Shown: piece after piece, positions 23,069-35,142 of the stretch | Layout of the letters: every line of letters starts with the position of its first letter | Numbering within the stretch: position 1 is the stretch's first letter | DNA from: Staphylotrichum longicolle | Taxonomy: Eukaryota > Ascomycota > Sordariomycetes > Sordariales > Chaetomiaceae | NCBI GenBank assembly: GCA_019096155.1 | Contig: JAHCVI010000004.1 | Location: 2,976,001 to 3,040,000 of the forward strand | Direction: 5' to 3' | Length of the DNA: 64,000 bases | Notes under the pieces: generated by a model | What the model was told of the DNA's origin: nothing | Database searches by the model: none | What the model saw: the letters and a program-made list of their open reading frames with translations, nothing else | Position numbers and translations under genes: made by a program

Positions 23069-26000
23069 TCAACCCAGCCCCTGATTCGGAGCCATCCTCC
23101 TCAGCGGTGCCCTATCCCATGGCTTCTCCATCATGTCGGCATACCCCTCCAGCCCCGCGGCAATGATGCGCACAATCTCAAAGATGTGCGCGCCCTTGAA
23201 CGTCTCGGCCCACAGCCGGATGACTGCGCAGGCGAGTTGCCTGAGCTTGGTGTTGTCAATAGCGGACGGGTCCGACCGAGAGTGGTGGTGGCCGTGGCCG
23301 TGGGCGCCGGACGAGCCCCCTGCCAGCGACGGGTCGATCGGCACGGCAAACTCAGTCTCGTCGAGCATGCGGCGGACCATTTCCAGGAGGTTCTTCTCGT
23401 CGGCTGATGGGGGCGGCTCAGCCGGGCCGATTGCCGCGAGAGTGAGGAGCCATTTGGACAGGAGGACGGCACACTCGAGATTGCACACTGGCACAAGACA
23501 AGTTAGCCCATTGTTTTTCGGGTCAGGTCGAGGGTAACGGTGACTTACAAGAGTGTTGCATGCTCCACTCCAACGATTTGGTTTTGGCCACGTAATTCAC
23601 TCCCATCTTTACCAGCATCGACAAGGCGTGGATGGCTTGCACCACAGCACGGCAGAGCCGCGGACTGCGCACAAGCAGCGGGGCGTCACTGAACGCCTGT
23701 GCAATCATGACGTGGTCTCGCGTCTCAAGATTCCGGCTTGGGCTGAGGTCCGTGTGTAACCTGATGTAGGCAAGCCTCAGGAGCGCTGTTGAGTTGAAAG
23801 CCACAGCGCCTTCTGAGTATCCCTCTCCGGCACCCTGGGCCGCCATCTCATTCGCCCGGTGCTGACGATGCTGGTCGAAGCCGAGGCTCCACGCCCTCAG
23901 AGCCTGATTGATATCCTCCATGTCCTCCATCTTCAAGCCTCGTTGTACCCCAAAAGGTGTCAGGCTAGAGAGCGACGTCTGCTTCAATAAGAAGATATGT
24001 TGGATCACGGCGTGGATGAGAATGTAGTTGCCCAGAGAGGTGAGGGGTGTTGTCGGGCCTTGCGAGCCACGGTTCATCAGCCTCGTAAACGCCTCCTGAA
24101 GAGAGATCTCGATGTTGGGGTAAGACTGCCTAGCTTCCTGCCACTGCCAGGCGCTCTCGGCCCTCCAGAGCCGAGACGGGTTGGGCAAGTAGAGATGCAC
24201 TTCTGATGTCAAGAGTAACGGAGGGGTATTGTACGCGATGCTGCAGAGGTTGAAAAAGCAGTAGGCGACGAGTTTGGTCCGCGTCGAGGCCTCGAGCCGA
24301 ACCCACGTCTCCCAGTCGGTTGTTTGCTGGTTTGCTTCCGCAACCAGGCCCTCCTCGCGGAGCAACAGGGCGAGCAAACTCTGCAGGGACAAGGCCTCGT
24401 GAAGGATCGCCTTCGCGCCCCAAAGGCCAACTGCAAAAAGGAGCAGCAGAGCCTGGATTGTCTCAAGTCGCGACTGAGGAGTGTTTGGGGAGCTTGTGCG
24501 GTCAGCATTTTGTGCTCTCAGAGGATTCTGCTAGGAAAAGAAAAAAAAAAATGTCTTACTATGGCTCACGATGGGTATCCTGGGTCATGGGGCGGTCCTG
24601 GTGAACCGAAGGGAAGGAGTGCCGAAAACCTGAGCTCGGAGACGGGCGGGTGGAGTGCGGACTGTAGGCGGCTGGGGTGGGCAGCAGTCCGTGAACCTCA
24701 TGGCTGTGTCTGCGCCGGATTTGCTCGAGCGCCACGGCTTTCGCGGCGTACCATAGCGCATGGCCGCGGTTCGTTTCGAAACGGTATTGCGCGCCGACAG
24801 CCAAGATTGCCAACAACAACTCGGGCGACAGGTCGGTGGGGGACAGCGTAGGCAAGTGAAGAAAAGGAAGATTATCGTGGAAGCCGCTAATATAGCCCTC
24901 CAAAAACCGGTTCAAGGTGTGCCGTGAAGGGAACACGAAGTCATTAGGGAGGGCTGACGAGAACTCATCCAGACGGTTCCTGATGACGGTATGGTCCATG
25001 GCCGATATCCTCCAGATTGGCACTCGTGCTCCATCCTCGTGCGCCCGCGAACCCTCCCCAGAGGGATCCCGCAGATCCGGCTGCAGAGACGGAAACCTCG
25101 ACGGAAACGCCGAAGGGGGTTTCGAGAGGCCCCGCCCCAGGTCCCCGCCGAGAGGGCGAGACCACATGCCGAAGCCCTGCTCGGCCTCAAGTGACGGCAA
25201 AAAATGGGAGGACGTAGCGTAATCGTCGAGAAACAGGTTGTAGTCATCAAAAGCGGGCGGCGGAGGCTGCGCGGGATAGCCCGGGGCTAGGACCCCAGGG
25301 TCTTGATCCCGCGGTCGATCGCCATATGGCATGGACTCGTGGTAGGTCTTGACGGGCGCCAAGTCTGCCGGCGGAGGAGCGAGCCCTTGCATCATGGCCG
25401 GCTGCATATTGTTGACCTCACCGCCTGACGCAAGATGTGTCGCGGCATCGGAGAGGAGATCGAGGTTACACGCCGGTGCTCGAGTGGCAAGGCGTGAGTC
25501 CTGAGCAAGCGACTGCACTACAGGCAGCTGCACAGCTTCAGCCTGGTACTGGGAGTGCACCGGTCGCGGTTTTGGTGGTTGCTGCTGCGGTTGGTGCTGC
25601 GGCGGCATACCGAGCATGTCGGTGTCGCCGGGGCTCTCGAGTGGGCCGGACGCCAGCCCGCCCGAGGAGTGCTTTCGCGGCCTGTTGCCATCTTTGTTGC
25701 TGCTGCCTTCGTTGAGATGGACAAGCTTCTCGTGGCGGACAAGTAGGTCCCTGATGTCCATATAAGCGTATGTTCATCACGGAAGGGGATGAGAGTGTGT
25801 GGTGTGAGCGAGTGAAGGGACCAGAAGAAATCAGGATGGCCCCCGGGTCCTTGGACAGATGAGGATGTGTGATTGACGGAGGGGAAGGTGGTCAAGATGT
25901 GGAGCTGCGGGAAAGGAAAGTGGGATGAGAGTTTGGGGGTGCAGGGCACCGAGGGCTAGGTAGCGGCGGGCAAGGAGGAGGATCATTGGAGCGAGCCTGT

Positions 26001-26372
26001 GCGAGGCCAGGCCGGCCAGGGCTCCAACCCATGCGGAGGCAGGACAAAGCACACGGGGTGCAGCAAACAAGAGTCGCTCACCGTCGCCCAAACGTCTTTC
26101 CGCAACGAGGCCAGCCGCAGGCAAAGGGCTTTTCCTTGGTATGGGTTCGCTCATGTCTTTGGACATGCTCCACACGCCTAATATGAAAGGGCAATGTAAG
26201 CCAATATACCGCATAGAGGAGGGCGGACGGGGCAGGTCCCTTGGAAGACTGACCTGAAGCGCTTGCTGCAATACTTGCACGGCAGCGTCTTGGGCTTCTG
26301 GTGCCGAATTTCCCCGTTCTCATCGGCACCGACGGACGGGGGTGACGCCTCGATGGACTGGAGTGGCAGCAT
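23069..26372 (-). CDS. C2H2 zinc-finger transcription factor with fungal-specific TF domain
   Basis: Nuclear DNA-binding regulator. Five exons (26254-26372, 26082-26177, 24570-25750, 23549-24514, 23069-23487) give about 926 residues. The exon 3/4 boundary is the least certain: a 55-nt intron with acceptor GAGAG is the choice that preserves frame. Finger 1 is C-x2-C-x12-H-x3-H (CKYCSKRF...HVQRHERTH). Finger 2 is C-x4-C-x12-H-x4-H (CGWPRCGKTF...LLVRHEKLVH). Both sit in the first ~80 residues. A disordered Pro/Gln-rich stretch follows. A fungal_trans-type helical domain begins near 370 (FLPSRH-like, PFLHLPTLSPTDLSPELLLAILAVGAQY) and includes RLETIQALLLLFAVGLWGAKAILHEAL. This architecture matches Klf1/AmdX-type fungal factors, but the target genes cannot be inferred. 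An unusually long (331-nt) intron 2 interrupts finger 2. Confidence 0.88.
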
Positions 26373-29300
26373 GGTGCACAAAAAAGAGGGTTCTCTGTGG
26401 GCGGTTGGGGTATCGGACGGAGACTGTCCAGGAGAGCGGAGGAGAAGCCACCTCGCGCCCCTTCAGGAGTGGGGGAAAGGGGAAGGGGGAGGAGTAGGAC
26501 GGGGGAGGACAGGCAGCCAAATACTGCCAAACAACGTATTGCGGGGTGCTGTCGGTGGAAGACAAAATGGCCGAATCAAGGCGCAGAATCCATGTCCGCC
26601 CTGATACCAATCTTCGGGTCGGTCTGGGCTGCTTGATCTGCTTCGTCCTTGTCGTCGGGGAACAGGCTGTCGGTAGGTATGTATGTACCCCTGTTTGCTG
26701 CACGCCTACAGCTTGCGGCACGCAAAAACACCTGCGCCACGCATGCGCTGGCCGTCACTCGCGCCTGAACCTTGGAGGGAGGCCGGGTTTTCTGTCCCTG
26801 GTGCAAAACGCGCCTCGAGACCAGACGACGGACTCTCTGAATACCAATACAGGATCGAAGTGTGCACCCACGCACGAGGTACAGACAGCCAAGGGGGCAC
26901 ACCGGGAGAGCAGCGGGGCAAGCAGTGCTCCCAACAGGACAGGTGACAGGACACAAAGGCGCCGGGGATGCGGGGGACGGGGGACGGGGCGGTCAAAATG
27001 CGGGCAGTGGGCCGCAAATCGTGGGCGCGGGCGCGGGCGCAAAGGTCTGAGGCGGGACGCCTGGGAGTGAGTGGGAGATGTTTGCGAAGGACCAGAGCTT
27101 GGCGCCTGCAGCTACTGCGGTAGTGGTGTCGAACGCGTCAAGATTGGGCAAATGCGGACGTGTAGGCGCCGCGTGAGGAGGAAGGGGGAAACGACACTGA
27201 TGAAGTAATATCAAGTCGGAATGTGGAGAGAGGGTGTGAGCGGAGATCGGAGAAGAGGCAAACGACTTGCGAGAGATGTTTGGGGAGCTTGTCACTTGTC
27301 AGGAACACGCGAGCCAAGCGCGTGGAGCTGAGGATGCGACTGCACTGCTGTGTGGACTCGAAGGTTGGTGCGGGTGCAAAACGCGGAGGCGGGGAAATGG
27401 GAATGGGGTCGGGGAAAGGGCCTTCTCGGTACTCGGGAGAACGGGGTGAGCAAAGGAGAGAAGGACCGACAACTTTGAAGCACTGGTTCTGGCCACACAC
27501 GCCCCTGCAGAGAACGAGGAAAGCGCTGCTCTGTCTGGGTGCTTCCCTGCGGTCAGCTCCGGCAACACGCTCTGCCTGTGCTTCCCTAACAGTGGATGTC
27601 ATTTGGCGTTTTGATCTTTTTTAGTCTGTTTGACTGCAACGGTCGACTCAACGTTTCCTCTTTTTTTTTTTATCTCAACACAACGCAGGATCCAACCCAC
27701 CGAATTGTCGAGACATCGCCGAAGCCCTGTCAGATCGTGTGCTGTTTCCTTTCTCAGATGAGAATGACGGCACCATTTCTGTCTTGCTGTGGGACGTGCA
27801 TGGAGAACCCCTTGCGCGCTCCACTGTTTTCCCGTTCCTTCCCCATTTGAGCATCCGCTCAATTTTCATCTCCGCACTGAATGTGGGGGCGGGGGAGCTC
27901 TCGCACTCCTCCCATCCTTGGCCTGAGGCCCGTGACTTTTGGGGTCGACCTCGGGTTAGTTCGTGAAACTGTGGGAGAGGGCAGAGAGAGAACCATCCAT
28001 CTTCAACTGATGGACGACGTTTCTGTTTCAAAGAACTGACTGCCGAACAAGCCACATTCCAAACCTATTTATCCACGGCCTCCCATTTTCGATATGCCTC
28101 ATCTCGGACGCCCGGCCGCATCTTGATCTGACTCTCGGGCCCTGTCTGGCAGCTCCCGGATAGGTTGATCCCGCTCTGCGCTCTTCGTCGAGTGCATCAA
28201 TGGCCGCCTTTGTCTGCGCCGTCACCCCCTCGTGGACTGTCCATCCGCCCAAGACTTGTGGTCGACTCGCGCCTTGGACACTGCGCGCAACCTGACGGAA
28301 GAAGAGCCGGCTCTGCATGTTACACTAAAAAGCGGGGTGCGTTTCGACCGATTTCACTCACGGAATCGGAACCGAGGGCGCGTGCGACCCTGGTCGATAT
28401 CCTCGGAAGCACAATGCGCGACGAGAACGCCGACTGGAACTGGTGGGAAGAGATTTCGTCTTCACCGCCTCGCGCGTACGGAATATCAGGGCACTTAATC
28501 GTGGCCCTGCCGCCCTGCCAGCCCAGGCCAGTGTTTTGAAACACAGCTTCTCAACAAGATCACAGGCCACAATCAGGCTGCGCTGTTTGGCTTTTCGGCT
28601 TTGGCCTGTGATTTTTTCCGGCATGTGGGGTGTGGGGAGGCACCCCAGCCTGCAGTTTGGGGATCTGGGGAAGCTCAACCAGGGCAACGAACCCCTGTGG
28701 AAGGGAGCCCCGCAAAATCTCAAATGCGGAGAAGGTGTCTGGGGCGCATCACAGGCTTTGTCTGGGGGAAGCCGAGCGCCGTTCCCGTCCCAACACCTGA
28801 TCGCGGGACGGAGTCTTGACCGCCGTCGCTTCTCTCGTTCAGTCTCCCTCACACGACCACTACACGACTCTTTTGTCCTGTTGAAACCTTGGTCGCCATG
28901 TCCCCGACTCATGGACACGACTTTTCCCCAGCGACCCGACCCCTTTTTCGAGCCTTGGCAAGGATTTGGTTTGTCTGAAGACGACCAAGGACTCACGGGT
29001 GCTCCAGGCTTTCCACGGAGCATGCACCGAGGTCAGGCATCACAATGTGAGCACAGTTGTCCTCGCTGGCGACCGGCCTTGCCTCTCCCACATCCCAGAT
29101 GGCCTGAGATGGCGTCTTGCGCGCTTCATCGGAAATAGGCAAAATCGGATCAAACCTGGGGAATCAACACCTCCACATCACGGGCTCCCAGCCTCTTGAT
29201 CTGAGCTACACCGTGGATATTCCCCGCCCCATTAGTCACAAATCAGCACGCCAGGACGCACTGCACGCTAGGCGCTGCACAACTTCAAGCTAACGAGCTG

Positions 29301-31375
29301 ACGTCCACGGTGCGCTTCGCCACCCCGTCCTCGCGATAAGCGAGGTCCTAGCGCAGACCGCTCTCACGTCTCGAGAACTACCGACTCCTCCAGTTCAGTT
29401 GTCTCTACGCCTGTCTGCCGGGAATAAATAAAGCAGCGTCGGAAAATGAGGGTTGACTGACTGATCTTGCCGCCCTGGGGACGCTGTGTATGTAATATCA
29501 CTCTCCTGGTCCTTAGCCGTTTCGACATGGCCTGGGCGCATCCAGTTCAAATGACTCGAGTCTTGGTGATTGTCACCGGAGTACAGCCGACAATGGAACG
29601 CTGTAAGCACCTACACTTGGTCCAAAGGGCATCATCGACGGTACGAATTTCAACAGACTCGGCTGTTGACACAAAAGCCGTGAAGCCTAAACTCCCTGAT
29701 GTTGAGGAACAAGTTCGAAACCATACGCTGTGCGCCATGACTGAGAATGAAGACAGCAAAGCTGAAACACAGAAAGTTGAGAAAACGACGACAAAGCATG
29801 GGTATCTCCTCTACTCTGTCGGATGAAGGCCGCTGATGCTGTACCGAACCGACCGGAGTCGCTCCCATCGCATCCGACTTACAGCGAGCCAGGAGCGCCC
29901 GGCCCGGCCCCGGTTTCCCAGAACCTGCTCGGAGCCATGCCATCGAAGAACCTGGGGAAATCCTACACCCCGCAACCTGGACTTTGGGCCTGCGATGTGA
30001 CGTCGCTCATTCCACCGACCCGTTCCTTTGCAAAAAGACTAAGGAGAGCATGGCAACACTATGCATCACTACCCCAGAGCAAAACTCCACAGTCGGTAAG
30101 ACAGGAAGGTCACAACTGTTGCTTCTCTGCCCAGCGATTCGTGGGCGCCACGGTCACCCGCGGCGATGCGGCGGGTAGCATCCGGCCTTATTTCTTCGCA
30201 TCTCCCCCTTCCAGAGCTTGCTCGGCCCAGATGGGCGAATCAAATCCCACGACGCGATTTCAGGGGTGGCGACTGACCCCCTTCATCAACGTGAAGCTTG
30301 ATCTTTCTCAACCTGCCCACTGCCCCCTTCCTTAAACCCAAGACGCACTCGCTTGTTGCCGTCTCTTCCCGCACCTTGTCTTGAAGTCCCGGGCCCGTAG
30401 GGGAAGGGGGGCGGGGGGGTTCAAGGCAGAGAACGCCACAGATCGAGATTTGAGGTCACGGTGCTAGATCACATTTGCGGTGTGCCAAGCGCACGGGGTG
30501 AGACACGCATGCTCGAGTAAGTGCGTTGTGGCTTGCAACAACAACGTCATTAGGGAGGCTCCCTCGATTTCTTTTCCGTTGAGATTTGGTGTGGGTATGG
30601 TTTATGCAGAACCATCTTACCCTCCCGTCGTATGGGACTTTTCCAGGTCAGGGGTTGCCAGGCCGAGCGGCGGGTAATGAAACGGAAACGGGGTAGTATG
30701 GTGATGGATGAGGAATTTTGATGCCTCTTCGCTGTCTCTCTTTCGAGTTATGCTGGACTGTTTAGTGAATGGGCCGCATTCCGCCCGCCTCCTGCCTCCA
30801 TCCCTAGCTGGCCCGACAACCGGCTTTTGCTTAACCCCAGTGCCTGTCATATCCCCGGAGCCCACCCAACCCGGCGCAGATGCTTATTTTCGGGAGGGTG
30901 GTCCGAGAATGGTGACAGAGACAATCGGCCCTTTGGTGGGCGGCCGGGCATCGTAGGCAGCCTCTTGGCTGGGTGGGTGTGGTTACCGTTGCTGGTGATG
31001 GTTACATCTCCCATCGGGCAGGCTCAAGTAACCACGTGGAAGGATAGTGTCTAGGCTTATGCTCTGCGGCTCACAAGGTCTGAGAGGGGGGAGGACAACT
31101 GCATCCGGGGTGTTGGATGGCTTGTTGCCTCAACCCCCTTTTTGGGCTTCACGGGGAACGCGCACGTGGTGCTGTTTCACGGGTAACTCCCTCATGTCTT
31201 GGGTTGGAATGGGTGTGCCTGTGGGAGTATATTACCCGGCAACCGCCCTGCCTTGAGGGTTGTGGCATCAGATTCTGCTGTTCAGATTCCGGTCGGCGGA
31301 CGAGGCTTGTTGACTCGTCCTGTTTCGTTTCTCGTTCTGTTCACGTCGGCTACAGAGCCGGTGTACGCGTCAGTC
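26373..31375. other. 5-kb gene-poor region between two divergent genes
   Basis: Lies between the minus-strand C2H2 factor (ATG at 26372) and the plus-strand GH55 gene (ATG at 31376), so it contains both promoters. Several frames of 100-230 codons exist on both strands (for example 28358-29138, open on both strands at once). None has family motifs, a plausible start context or intron support. The C2H2 side may include a long leader. I see no recognisable transposon remnants. Confidence 0.5.
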
Positions 31376-34005
31376 ATGCGTTTCCTGTCAGCGTTACTGG
31401 CTGCGGCCAGCGCTGTGTCGACTGCAAAGGCATACTGGCTTGGAGATATTCCTCGTGGGGACTGCTGGTCTTGCTCATCTTCTTTAACGTGCTGACTGTA
31501 GAACAGATCAGGGCTTTGCACCTTTTGCTGGGGCAAACTATCCCGTCTTCCGTAACGTCAGGGACTACGGCGCAAGAGGTGAGTGGCTCTGATCAGACAG
31601 GGCGAGCACGTCGAAGAGCGGGTATGCTGATATCGAGAGAATAGGCGATGGCGTTACCGACGACACGGCAGCCATCAATGCTGCGATCAACGCGGGAAAC
31701 CCCTGTAATAAGAACTGTGTAAGTCAACTCCATTGTATAACCGCTAGGACACTCTCTTATGACATCTCAAGGTCTCCACCACCACGACTCCTGCCGTGGT
31801 CTACTTTCCCGCCGGTACATACCTGATATCCTCGTCGATCTTCCCGGCCTATTTCACTCAGCTCATCGGCGATGCCGCGTCTCCGCCAACGCTCAAGGCG
31901 ACGTCCAACTTTGCCGGATTCGGGCTCATCGACGGCAACCCCTACTACAGCCCCGTCCTCAACTGGAAGTCTGTGAATGTCTTTTTCCGCCAAGTACGCA
32001 ACTTTGTGCTCGATACTACTGCCATCCCACCGGCGACAGCGGCGACGGGAATGCACTGGCCGACCTCCCAGGCGACGAGTTTACATAACATTGTGTTCAA
32101 CATGCCTGCAACCCCGGACGTTGTTCATGTCGGTCTGTTTATCGAGGAAGGGAGTGGGGGTTTCATAACAGACCTTACGTTCAACGGCGGGGCAACTGGC
32201 GCCAGCATGGGGAACCAGCAGTATACCATGCGGAACCTGAGGTTCAACAACTGCAAGACAGGTCAGTCCCTCTCCGAGTCGCGGGCTGTTCAGAACTGAC
32301 AAACCGCAGCCATCATTCAACTCTGGGACTGGGGCTGGACTTATGCGGGACTGTCCATCAACAACTGCCAGGTTGGCATTGACATCTCGGCAGGGGGTTC
32401 AAGCAAGCAAGATGTCGGCTCCGTGACGCTGATTGACAGCAGCTTTACCAACGTGCCGGTTGCCATTCTTACGGCGTGGACCACGAGCTCCAGCCCGGCC
32501 ACCGCGGGCAGCTTGGTGATGGAAAACATTGCGCTCAACAACGTCCCCGTCGCAGTCAAGGGCCCCAGCGGCACGATGCTCGCCGGCACCGGCGGTTCGA
32601 TGACCATTCCGGCCTGGGGCACCGGCCACAGCTATGCCCCTTCCGGTCCCGTCCAGTTCGCTGGCCCAATCACCCCCAACTCCCGTCCGGCCTCCCTGCT
32701 CTCCAACGGCCGCTACTACACCCGCTCCAAGCCCCAATACGAGAACCTCCCCGCCTCCTCTTTCCTCTCCGTTCGCAGCGCCGGCGCCCGCGGCGACGCA
32801 GCGACCGACGACACGGCCGCGCTCCAGTCCGCCATCGACGCCGCCGTGGCGCAGGGCAAGGTCCTCTTCCTCGACTACGGCCTGTACCGCGTCACGCGCA
32901 CGATCCGCATCCCGCCCGGCGCCAAGATCGTGGGCGAGTCGTTCCCCGTGATCCTCTCGGCCGGCGCCTTCTTCAACGACGTCAACAACCCGCGGCCCGT
33001 CGTGCAGGTCGGCAGCGCGTCGGGCCAGCCGGGCCAGGTCGAGCTGAGCGACTTTATCGTGTCGACGCAGAACGTGCAGGCGGGTGCCGTGTGCATCGAG
33101 TGGAATCTCGCGAGCGCGGGGGGGACGCCCAGCGGTATGTGGGATGTCCATGTGCGCATCGGCGGGTTCACGGGCACGCAGCAGCAGGTCGCGCAGTGCC
33201 CCAAGACGCCGGGGAGCGCGGCGGTGAATCCGAACTGCTTGGTGGCGTTTATGGCGATGCATGTCACCAGGGGGGCGAGCGGGTTGTACATGGAGAATGT
33301 CTGGTTGTGGTAGGTTTTTCTGTGGGGTGGGGAAAGGGGTAAGGGGAGAAAAAAGGGGCTGACGTGAAGCAGGACTGCCGACCATGACATCGACGAGCAG
33401 CAAAACACGCAGATTACCATCTATAGCGGACGTGGACTTTGTAGGTGGCTCATCTGGAACTGCCAAGGGTTCACGCTGACTTGACAGACATCGAATCCGA
33501 GACGGGCCCGTTCTGGCTCTGGGGCACCGGCTCCGAGCACCATGTCCTGTACCAATACCAGCTCGCCAACACCCGCAACATCTTTATGGGCCAGATCCAG
33601 ACCGAGACGCCGTACTTCCAGCCCCTTCCAAACGCGCTCGTCCCCTTCGCTCCCGTCGCCTCGCTTCAGGACCCCGACTTCGCGGCCTCGTGCGCCGGGG
33701 TGGGGGGCAACTGCGCGGCGGCTTGGGGTCTGCGCGTGGTCAACTCGCGCGACGTGCTCGTGTACGGCGCCGGGCTGTATTCGTTCTTTGACAACTACAG
33801 CACGGCGTGCTCGACGTTCTCGGCGGGCCAGACGTGCCAGCAGCGGATCACGTCGATCGAGGGGTCGGCGAGCAACGTCAACATCTACAACCTGAACACG
33901 ATCGGGACGAGGGAGATGATCAACCGGAACGGGGCGCGGGTGGCGTGGTTCGCTGACAACGTGAACACGTTCGCATCGAACGTGGCGGTGTACAAGAGCG
34001 GCTGA
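31376..34005 (+). CDS. Secreted GH55 exo-beta-1,3-glucanase
   Basis: Predicted extracellular laminarin/beta-1,3-glucan hydrolase, used for carbon or cell-wall turnover. Seven exons (31376-31454, 31507-31578, 31645-31718, 31772-32261, 32310-33309, 33373-33440, 33488-34005) give 766 residues. A signal peptide is clear (MRFLSALLAAASAVSTAKA, cleavage before YW). The two tandem beta-helix halves of GH55 are visible. The first has FRNVRDYGARGDGVTDDTAA, then VVYFPAGTYLISSSI and LIGDAASPPTLKAT. The second has FLSVRSAGARGDAATDDTAA, then LYMENVWLWTADHDIDE. The conserved QIQTETPYFQP and GPFWLWGTGSEHHVLYQYQ stretches follow. The first 52-nt intron was placed so that the mature N-terminus reads YWLGDIPHQGFAPF, matching the family pattern. 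Length is normal for the family, and no truncation is seen. Confidence 0.94.
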
Positions 34006-34081
34006 CGAGCGCAAATATGGGAGAGGGGGGAAAGCAGACCGTAAATAGCCAAGATTAGAATTCGAACACTGCTCGACTATT

Positions 34082-35142
34082 TTACCCCTCGAGCGAATAC
34101 CCAACATCCCGCCCCTGATTCTCCCTCCCCAACTCCACCAACCTCCTCCTCATCCCCTCCGCCGTCTTCCTCTCCCTCCCTTCGCCCAACCCCGCAAAGT
34201 CACACCGATCCACCCACTCGCCCACCCCATGTTGCAGCACATTCCTCGCCCTCTCCCGGCTCGCCTTCGCATGCCGACCGACCCATGCAGCGTCATCCTC
34301 TCCTTGTCCCCATCATACACCCCGCGGTGCAGGATATTATTATCATAAAACACGACGTCCCCCGCCCGCAGCGCCACCGTGACCTGCCCCTCCAAGTGGT
34401 CCTCGTACTCGCCCGCGCTCCGCTCCGCGTCGGTCCGCGGGCGGGCGTGGCTCCCCGGCACGACGACCAGGCTCGCGTCGTCAAACAGCGGCAGGTTCCA
34501 CTGCGTGTGCACGTACGCCTCGCCGGGCGTCTTGAGCCGCGCCCTCTCCTCCTCCGCCGTCGCCGACGCGGGTATGTCGTCGCGGTGCCAGCGCAGCGCG
34601 AACCCGGGCCCTCCTCCTGCTCCTCCTCCCTCCTCCTTCTTCGTCGGGTCCGGGTCCGGGCGCACGAGCATGTTCATCAGCTCCATCGTCATGTCGCCCC
34701 CGTCGTCACCATCGTCATCATCATCATCATCATCTTGATCTTGATCAGAAGAAATACCAAGCACCTCCCTCGCCACGCCCAACAACCGCCCGTCAAAGTA
34801 CAGCCTCACAAACGCGTCCCGCTCCTCCCTCGACACGGGCAGGTCCGGGTGCAGGAGGTGCTGCACGCCCCAGATGCCCGCCCGCGCGGGGACCAGCGAG
34901 GCGTCCCAGGGGGGGAACTGCTTGCCGACGGTGCGGACGTGGGGCCAGGCGCCGGTGCGGGCGACGGCGGTGATGTGGGCGGCGGCGGCGCGGAGGGCGG
35001 CGAGTTCCGGGGGGGTGAGGAGCGAGGGGATGATCAGGAAGCCGTCGCGGCGGAGGGCGGTGAGGTGAGGGTGAGGGTCGGGGGAGGGAGGTGGGTGGTG
35101 GGTGGTGGTGGTGGTGGTGGTGGTTGTGGTGGTGGGCGGCAT
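34082..35142 (-). CDS. Phytanoyl-CoA dioxygenase (PhyH)-like protein with C-terminal frame break
   Basis: Putative Fe(II)/2-oxoglutarate-dependent oxygenase of the PhyH superfamily; substrate unknown. The protein starts with a poly-Thr/His stretch and then the PhyH N-terminus (LRRDGFLIIPSLLTPPELAAL). The iron-binding HxD is in LRWHRDDIPA, and the distal His plus 2OG-binding Arg are in NNILHRGVYDGDKERMTLHG. Upstream are QWNLPLFDDASLVVVPGSH and AGDVVFYDNN. An acidic insertion, (D)n then MTMELMN, lies in the middle. The original frame stops at 34150 with a basic tail. From about 34273 a different frame continues with family-like residues (RNVLQHGVGEWVDRCDFAGLG, then DVGYSLEG) to a stop at 34082. 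This implies one missing base (or two extra) near 34271-34283. The gene is convergent with GH55, and the stops are only 76 bp apart. Confidence 0.8.
35090..35137. repeat. GGT/GTT triplet tract at the PhyH N-terminus
   Basis: A run of GGTGGT and GTT triplets encoding poly-Thr (ACC/ACA) on the minus strand, continuing past the start codon into the leader. The exact length of the N-terminus may be polymorphic. Confidence 0.75.

Noticed and set aside
28358..29138. Overlapping 221- and 231-codon frames on both strands
   Set aside because: Open on both strands at once, no start context, no introns, no recognisable motif.
29150..29230. tRNA-like stretch on the minus strand (TAGCTCA...GGTTTGATCC)
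   Set aside because: A- and B-box-like words are present, but acceptor and T-stem pairing fail and the spacing is off.
32399..34107. Long minus-strand frames across GH55
   Set aside because: Shadows of the well-supported GH55 exons.
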